Origin: 2-02-FULL-45-10 sp046590235
Lineage (GTDB): Bacteria > Patescibacteriota > Patescibacteriia > Magasanikbacterales > GWA2-37-8
Direction: 5' to 3'
DNA: 64,000 nucleotides
NCBI GenBank assembly: GCA_046590235.1
Contig: JBKJTY010000035.1
Span: forward strand, 29,063 to 93,062
The notes beneath the pieces are model-generated. The model saw only the letters and a program-made list of their open reading frames with translations. It was not told where the DNA came from and searched no databases. How positions within the stretch are numbered: position 1 is the stretch's first letter; each line of letters starts with the position of its first letter. Positions 60,184 through 64,000 of the stretch are shown here, piece by piece. Made by a program: the position numbers and the translations under genes.

Positions 60184-60927
60184 CTAGAAGTGAAAGCCCG
60201 CGACCGACATCGCCGCGAGGGCCATGCCGTCGGTGAACTCGCCGTTGGAGATCATCTTGCGGATCTCCGGCTTGGAGAAGAGGCGGACGTTGCCGATGAA
60301 CTCGAACTCCTCGGGCTTGTTCTCGCCCTGGCCGACGATCTCTGCCACCACGACGTACTGCGCGTTGGCGAAGAAAGTGCTGTTGGGGTTGGAGCGCCCG
60401 ACCACTTTGGCGTTCCCGATGATGAAGCCCGCCTCCTGTGCCGCCTCGAGCTTCGCCGTCTTGAGGACGAACGCGTTGAGCTCCTCGACGTTGTCGGACG
60501 GCGGGATGAGGCCGCGCGGAGCTTCCCAGCACTTCTGGCCGAGCATCTCGAGCGCCTCGCTCCAGCGCCTGCCTTCGTCGAGACCTGCCACGTACTTGCT
60601 CGGGTTCTCGACCGACAGGCGCTCGCCGACCATGCGGTAGTTCTGGATCAGCCCGACCTTCGCCGATTCGCCCTTGCCGGCGATGCAGATCACCACCGAG
60701 CCGGGGTTCTCGATCATGAAGAACTGGTCGTAGAGGTCGCGGAGTTGCCCGTCGACGAGCTTCTGGATGACGCCGCGGAAGATGGCCCAGCCGTTGGGGT
60801 TGATGTGCCCGACCCCTTCCGAGGTCGAGCGCCAGCCGACGAGGGGCTTGCCGCCGGCGTTGAGCTTGCCGGGTTCGAGGTCTTCGATCTGGAGGAGTCG
60901 GAGTGCGCCTTCGCGGACTGCGGTCAT
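60184..60927 (-). CDS. GC-rich orphan, degenerate Nudix-like protein
   Basis: 247 residues from ATG at 60925-60927, preceded by GAAAGAAGG. The region LKTAKLEAAQEAGFIIGNAK near residue 168 resembles a Nudix box (REUxEExGU) but the arginine and first catalytic glutamate are replaced, so hydrolase activity is doubtful. FFMIENPGSVVICI and FANAQYVVVAEIVGQGENKPEEFEF look like the flanking Nudix strands. Codons are G/C-ending throughout. It is monocistronic with an exact-consensus promoter. The long plus-strand open frame over it is a composition artefact. Confidence 0.6.
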   Translation of the reverse strand: MTAVREGALRLLQIEDLEPGKLNAGGKPLVGWRSTSEGVGHINPNGWAIFRGVIQKLVDGQLRDLYDQFFMIENPGSVVICIAGKGESAKVGLIQNYRMVGERLSVENPSKYVAGLDEGRRWSEALEMLGQKCWEAPRGLIPPSDNVEELNAFVLKTAKLEAAQEAGFIIGNAKVVGRSNPNSTFFANAQYVVVAEIVGQGENKPEEFEFIGNVRLFSKPEIRKMISNGEFTDGMALAAMSVAGFHF

Positions 60928-61007
60928 GCGGTGCCTTCTTTCAGTTGTAACTAGAACGTTGGTGTCACTCCAACAGACCCGACATGGGCCAGCGAAGATA
61001 ACAACAC

Positions 61008-61036
61008 AGTATAGCACAAAACAGGCCTTTTGTCAA
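61008..61036 (-). promoter_or_regulatory. Promoter of the Nudix-like orphan
   Basis: Minus strand TTGACA (61031-61036), 17 bp, TATACT (61008-61013), giving a leader of about 75 bases that can form GTTGG/CCAAC. Confidence 0.9.
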
Positions 61037-61160
61037 GGTATTGGCATGAATTAGCCATTTTAAGGCATAAAAACGATGGTTACTGCTTGACGTCCCCAAA
61101 CAACCCTGCTACGAATAGATAAGGAGGGCTTTTTTTATCTCAAGGCATATCGTCGCAGCC

Positions 61161-61189
61161 TTGACAAAACCACTATTTTGTGGTATACT
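61161..61189 (+). promoter_or_regulatory. Promoter of the GT-RmlD fusion gene
   Basis: TTGACA (61161-61166), 17 bp, TATACT (61184-61189). The gap 61041-61160 holds no ORF or clear RNA that I can identify. Confidence 0.9.
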
Positions 61190-61219
61190 CTCCAGTTAGT
61201 AAAAAGTAGCTTTAACCTT

Positions 61220-63334
61220 ATGTTTAAGCCAAAAAACAACGAACAAAAGCCAAGAATTGCGATTCTAGGACATCGTGGTATTCCAAATAGCTATGGTGGT
61301 TTTGAGACGCTCGCTGAGGAAATCTCCGATCGTTTAGTTGGCTTTGGCTCCAAAGTGGTGGTCTATTGCCGCCAGAACTACTTTAAAATGCAGCCCCCAA
61401 AGCATAAGGGCGCTGATTTGGTCTATTTGCCAAGTATCCGCAACAAGTTCTTGGACACGCCATCCCATTCCTTCTTGAGCGTGCTCCACGTCATTTTTAA
61501 ACGTACCGCCGATGTGGTTATTATGGTTAATGTCGGTAATGCGCCATTTGCCTTGCTTGCCAAACTCTTCGGTAAAAAAGTCATCTTCTGTGTTGATGGT
61601 TTAGATTGGCAGCGTAAAAAGTGGGGCAAGTTTGCTCGCTGGTATTTACGCACCTGTTCCTATTTTGCGAAGCTTGTTTCCCATGCTGTAGTTACTGACG
61701 CCCAAAGTGTCCAGGATTATTATAAGAGCGCCCGTAAAACTGAAAGTGTTTTGATCCCGTACGGCACAGAAATTGAAACTGACATTCTTCCAGACACTGA
61801 TGTGCTCAGTGAATATAATTTAGAATACAAAAAATACTTTACGTATGTCGCACGCTTTGAGCCGGAAAATAATCCGCTCCTGGTTGTAAAAGCCTACGTT
61901 GCTTCTGGTAGTACGTTCCCGCTCGTTATGATCGGTGATAATCGTTATGATCAGGTGTATGTTAATGAAATTAAAGCGGCGGCAAATAAAAATGTTATTT
62001 TCTTAGGATACGTTTTCGGTAGCCGTTATAAACAACTCGTTAAAAATTCCTTGGCCTATGTCCGCGCAGCGGAAGTGGGTGGTTTATCTCCAGCTGTGAT
62101 TGAGGCTATGGGCCGTGCCGCTTGTGTTATTGCTAACGACAAACCAGAAAACCGCGAGCCATTGGCTGACGCTGGTTTATTCTACAAACTCAATGTGGCC
62201 GAACTAGCATATCATTTTAAACAGTTAACTGAACACCCGGAACGTGGTATTGAGCTTGGTAAAAAAGCTGCTCAACGCGCAATGGTATTATACAGTTGGG
62301 ATACGATTGCTTTTGAATATTTTAAAGTTATTAAAAAAGTCGCAGAACGTAAACATGCTCTTGCCGAAACGATTGCTGCGACAAAAGTTTCTTCTGGTAA
62401 AAAACGAGTGCTTATCACTGGTGCGGGCGGCATGCTTGGCAGTGCGATGTGTGAATACTTTGCTTCTAATTACGTTGTATTAGCTACAAGCGCTCACCCA
62501 AATGAAGCTTGGATGACTACTCTTGATGTACGCGATCAAGTTGCTTACGAAAAAACAGTTGCTGAGTTCCGTCCTGACTATATCTTCCATTTGCCTGCAA
62601 TGACAAATTTGGAACAGTGTGAAAAGAGTTTGCCGACTGCCTATGCTATTAATACGCTTTCCGTTAAATATGCTGCGCAAGCCGCAACAAAGTACGGTGC
62701 AAAGCTTGTCTACATTAGTTCAAGCAATGTCTTTGATGGCAGTAAGAAATATTATGCTGACAATGAAGAGCCAAACCCAATCAATGTTTACGGTTTAACT
62801 AAACAAATGGGTGCGCTCATGGCAGAATACTACGCGCGTGATTACTTAACTTTACGTTTAGGTTGGCTCATGGGTGGCGGTCCGACAAAAGATAAAAAGT
62901 TTGTTGCCAAGATTATTGAGCAGATTGTCGCTGGTAAAAAAGAATTGCATGCCCTGACTGATAAAGCAGGTTCAGTTTCTTATGCTCGTGACGTCGCGAA
63001 GAATCTTGAACTTTTGTTACAAAAAAATGTTACCGGTACATACAATATGGTTTGTAGTGGTATGCCGACTCGCCATGAAGTGGCGCAGGAAATCGTTCGT
63101 CTTCTTAATTATAAAGACGTTGTGGTTAACGGTGTTGATTCTAGTTTCTTCGCACAAACATTCACTACAGCACGTTCAGCATCAGAATGTCTGGTCAATG
63201 AACGCTTAACTAAAGAACATCTAAATTTACAACGCCCATGGCAAGAAGCTTTGGCGGAATATGTAAAGACTGACTTTGCCTACGCGGTGAGTAGTCAAGA
63301 AGTGGTACAGGCTACAAAAACTGCTACTGCATAA
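61220..63334 (+). CDS. Fusion of a GT4 (DUF1972-type) glycosyltransferase and an RmlD-like reductase
   Basis: 704 residues. Residues 1-385 form a GT-B glycosyltransferase of the DUF1972 rhamnosyltransferase group: RIAILGHRGIPNSYGGFETLAEEIS, YVARFEPENNPLLVVKAY, FLGYVFGSRYKQLVKNSLAYVRAAEVGGLSPAVIEAMG. After a short linker, residues 405-690 form an SDR reductase: RVLITGAGGMLGSAMCEYF, HLPAMTNLEQCEKSLPTAYAINTLSVKYAA, YISSSNVFDG, YxxxK in NVYGLTKQMGALMAEYY, and a typical C-terminal EALAEYV. One protein could both complete and transfer a dTDP-deoxysugar. The start at 61220 is the first ATG after the promoter. Confidence 0.87.
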   Translation: MFKPKNNEQKPRIAILGHRGIPNSYGGFETLAEEISDRLVGFGSKVVVYCRQNYFKMQPPKHKGADLVYLPSIRNKFLDTPSHSFLSVLHVIFKRTADVVIMVNVGNAPFALLAKLFGKKVIFCVDGLDWQRKKWGKFARWYLRTCSYFAKLVSHAVVTDAQSVQDYYKSARKTESVLIPYGTEIETDILPDTDVLSEYNLEYKKYFTYVARFEPENNPLLVVKAYVASGSTFPLVMIGDNRYDQVYVNEIKAAANKNVIFLGYVFGSRYKQLVKNSLAYVRAAEVGGLSPAVIEAMGRAACVIANDKPENREPLADAGLFYKLNVAELAYHFKQLTEHPERGIELGKKAAQRAMVLYSWDTIAFEYFKVIKKVAERKHALAETIAATKVSSGKKRVLITGAGGMLGSAMCEYFASNYVVLATSAHPNEAWMTTLDVRDQVAYEKTVAEFRPDYIFHLPAMTNLEQCEKSLPTAYAINTLSVKYAAQAATKYGAKLVYISSSNVFDGSKKYYADNEEPNPINVYGLTKQMGALMAEYYARDYLTLRLGWLMGGGPTKDKKFVAKIIEQIVAGKKELHALTDKAGSVSYARDVAKNLELLLQKNVTGTYNMVCSGMPTRHEVAQEIVRLLNYKDVVVNGVDSSFFAQTFTTARSASECLVNERLTKEHLNLQRPWQEALAEYVKTDFAYAVSSQEVVQATKTATA

Positions 63335-63337
63335 AAT

Positions 63338-63372
63338 AAAAAACTACCCAGTACTCGGGTAGTTTTTTTATT
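63338..63372. terminator. Bidirectional terminator between fusion gene and ribH
   Basis: AAAAAACTACCC / GGGTAGTTTTTT, loop AGTACTC, between convergent genes. Confidence 0.93.
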
Positions 63373-63373
63373 C

Positions 63374-63817
63374 CTACAATAGTGCAAGTTGCATTGCGGC
63401 GCTCGTAGCCTCAGCTCCGAGGTGGTAACGCGCATGCGCTTGTTCTGGGGTGTTAACGGTGATAATGCCAAACCCAACCGGAATTTTCTCATCGAGGGAG
63501 ACGCGCAGAGTGCCTTCTTGGACCATTTTACAAACATATTCAAAATGGGGTGTCTCGCCGCGGATAACACAGCCAAGAGCGACCAAGCAGTTGTATTTCC
63601 GGGTGAGGGCTAACTTTTGGAGGGCAAATGGTAATTCAGCACAGCCAGGAACCTGGTAGACGGTAATGTTTTCATCAAGTACTCCGGCACGAGCTAGCTC
63701 GTAGCGTGCGCTAGCGAGAAGCTGAAGAGTAACATCGTCGTTAAACTGAGCGACCGCAATACCGACTTTAAGCGCGTTGCCTTTGATGATAGGAGATGGT
63801 TTCTTAGTAAGTTGCAT
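63374..63817 (-). CDS. ribH: 6,7-dimethyl-8-ribityllumazine synthase
   Basis: 147 residues. The family blocks VGIAVAQFNDDVT, VYQVPGCAELPFALQKLA, VALGCVIRGETPHFEYVC and PVGFGIITVNTPEQAHAR (with the catalytic histidine in RGETPHFEY) are all present. It makes the riboflavin precursor from 5-amino-6-ribitylaminouracil and a 4-carbon phosphate. No other riboflavin gene is in the window. Flavodoxin at 15173 is one user of the FMN that riboflavin would give. Confidence 0.95.
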   Translation of the reverse strand: MQLTKKPSPIIKGNALKVGIAVAQFNDDVTLQLLASARYELARAGVLDENITVYQVPGCAELPFALQKLALTRKYNCLVALGCVIRGETPHFEYVCKMVQEGTLRVSLDEKIPVGFGIITVNTPEQAHARYHLGAEATSAAMQLALL

Positions 63818-63924
63818 AGTAGTAATAGGTTGGCATTCATACTATACCGCATAGCCAAAAAAGTCTAGGGAAGGAGCGTTTACAAATACCAAGGTAACGA
63901 GTATTATAAGGATACTATTAACGG

Positions 63925-63999
63925 TGTCATTCCCGCGAAGGCGGGAATCCAGGACACGGTACGTTGGTATCCTAGATTCCCGCCTTCGCGGGAATGACA
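63925..63999. repeat. 75-bp inverted-repeat element (MITE/REP-like), copy 2
   Basis: TGTCATTCCCGCGAAGGCGGGAATCC and its inverted end CCCGCCTTCGCGGGAATGACA close a long hairpin. The loop GGACACGG..CGTTGGTATCC is the reverse-complement relative of the loop in the copy at 18184-18258. Confidence 0.88.
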
Positions 64000-64000
64000 A

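Noticed and set aside
60190..60954. A 254-codon plus-strand open frame opposite the Nudix-like orphan
   Set aside because: Produced by G/C-rich third positions on the minus strand; it has no start signal, its translation is low-complexity (E/D/A/L) and the minus-strand gene has the consensus promoter and Shine-Dalgarno.

Overview
The window looks like a piece of a reduced-genome bacterium of the Patescibacteria / Candidate Phyla Radiation kind. This is inferred from gene content and style, not from a marker phylogeny: long tightly packed strings of sugar and glycosyltransferase genes, an S-layer-like giant secreted protein, an ECF sigma factor with a DUF5667 membrane partner, a fermentative oxoacid:acceptor oxidoreductase plus ADP-forming acyl-CoA synthetase module, and mostly Shine-Dalgarno-free core genes behind clear TTGACA-17-TATACT promoters. 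No rRNA, CRISPR array, transposase or integrase was found.

Layout. 1-1260: the start of a leftward Elp3 gene and a rightward methyltransferase whose 5' ends overlap. 1284-2906: a short transcription unit, then three small GC-rich orphan genes separated by strong palindromes, with a complete type III hammerhead ribozyme (1975-2038) between the first two. 2975-4868: a DMT permease and an anchored glycosidase-like protein. 4936-5009: tRNA-Val(UAC), followed by two secreted orphan genes (5214-6071, 6394-7083); the tRNA tail and a 200-bp terminator block recur after each cassette. 7599-9728: a secreted beta-propeller / Ig / peptidoglycan-binding protein. 10418-15640: the energy operon (ADP-forming acyl-CoA synthetase, two oxidoreductase subunits, flavodoxin). 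15806-16988: two more orphans. 17109-24775: amino acid permease, leftward HTH regulator with operator-like palindromes, ECF sigma factor, DUF5667 protein and a 1234-residue S-layer-like protein.

24908-55742 is one long rightward surface-polysaccharide locus: a Wzy/O-antigen ligase-like protein with TPRs, GT2, GT4, GT11 and GT-C glycosyltransferases, methyltransferases, a Wzm/Wzt exporter and nucleotide-sugar genes. Three precursor routes can be read: GDP-mannose to GDP-fucose/GDP-colitose (gmd, a ColD-like enzyme with histidine in place of the PLP lysine, fcl/colC); GDP-D-glycero-D-manno-heptose (gmhA, hddA, gmhB, hddC); and UDP-glucuronate/xylose (ugd, uxs). 55801-63334 continues with rpmA (leftward), a small membrane protein, rodA/ftsW, rfbB, a FdtA-like cupin, rfbD, a leftward GC-rich Nudix-like orphan and a glycosyltransferase fused to an RmlD-like reductase. 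ribH (leftward) and an inverted-repeat element close the window.

Two gene populations coexist. The core genes are AT-rich, operonic and start without a Shine-Dalgarno, some with the start codon at or next to the predicted transcript start. About nine orphan genes are solitary or in tiny groups, GC-richer to varying degree, have clear Shine-Dalgarno sequences, and are bracketed by promoters and hairpins; the hammerhead ribozyme lies among them.
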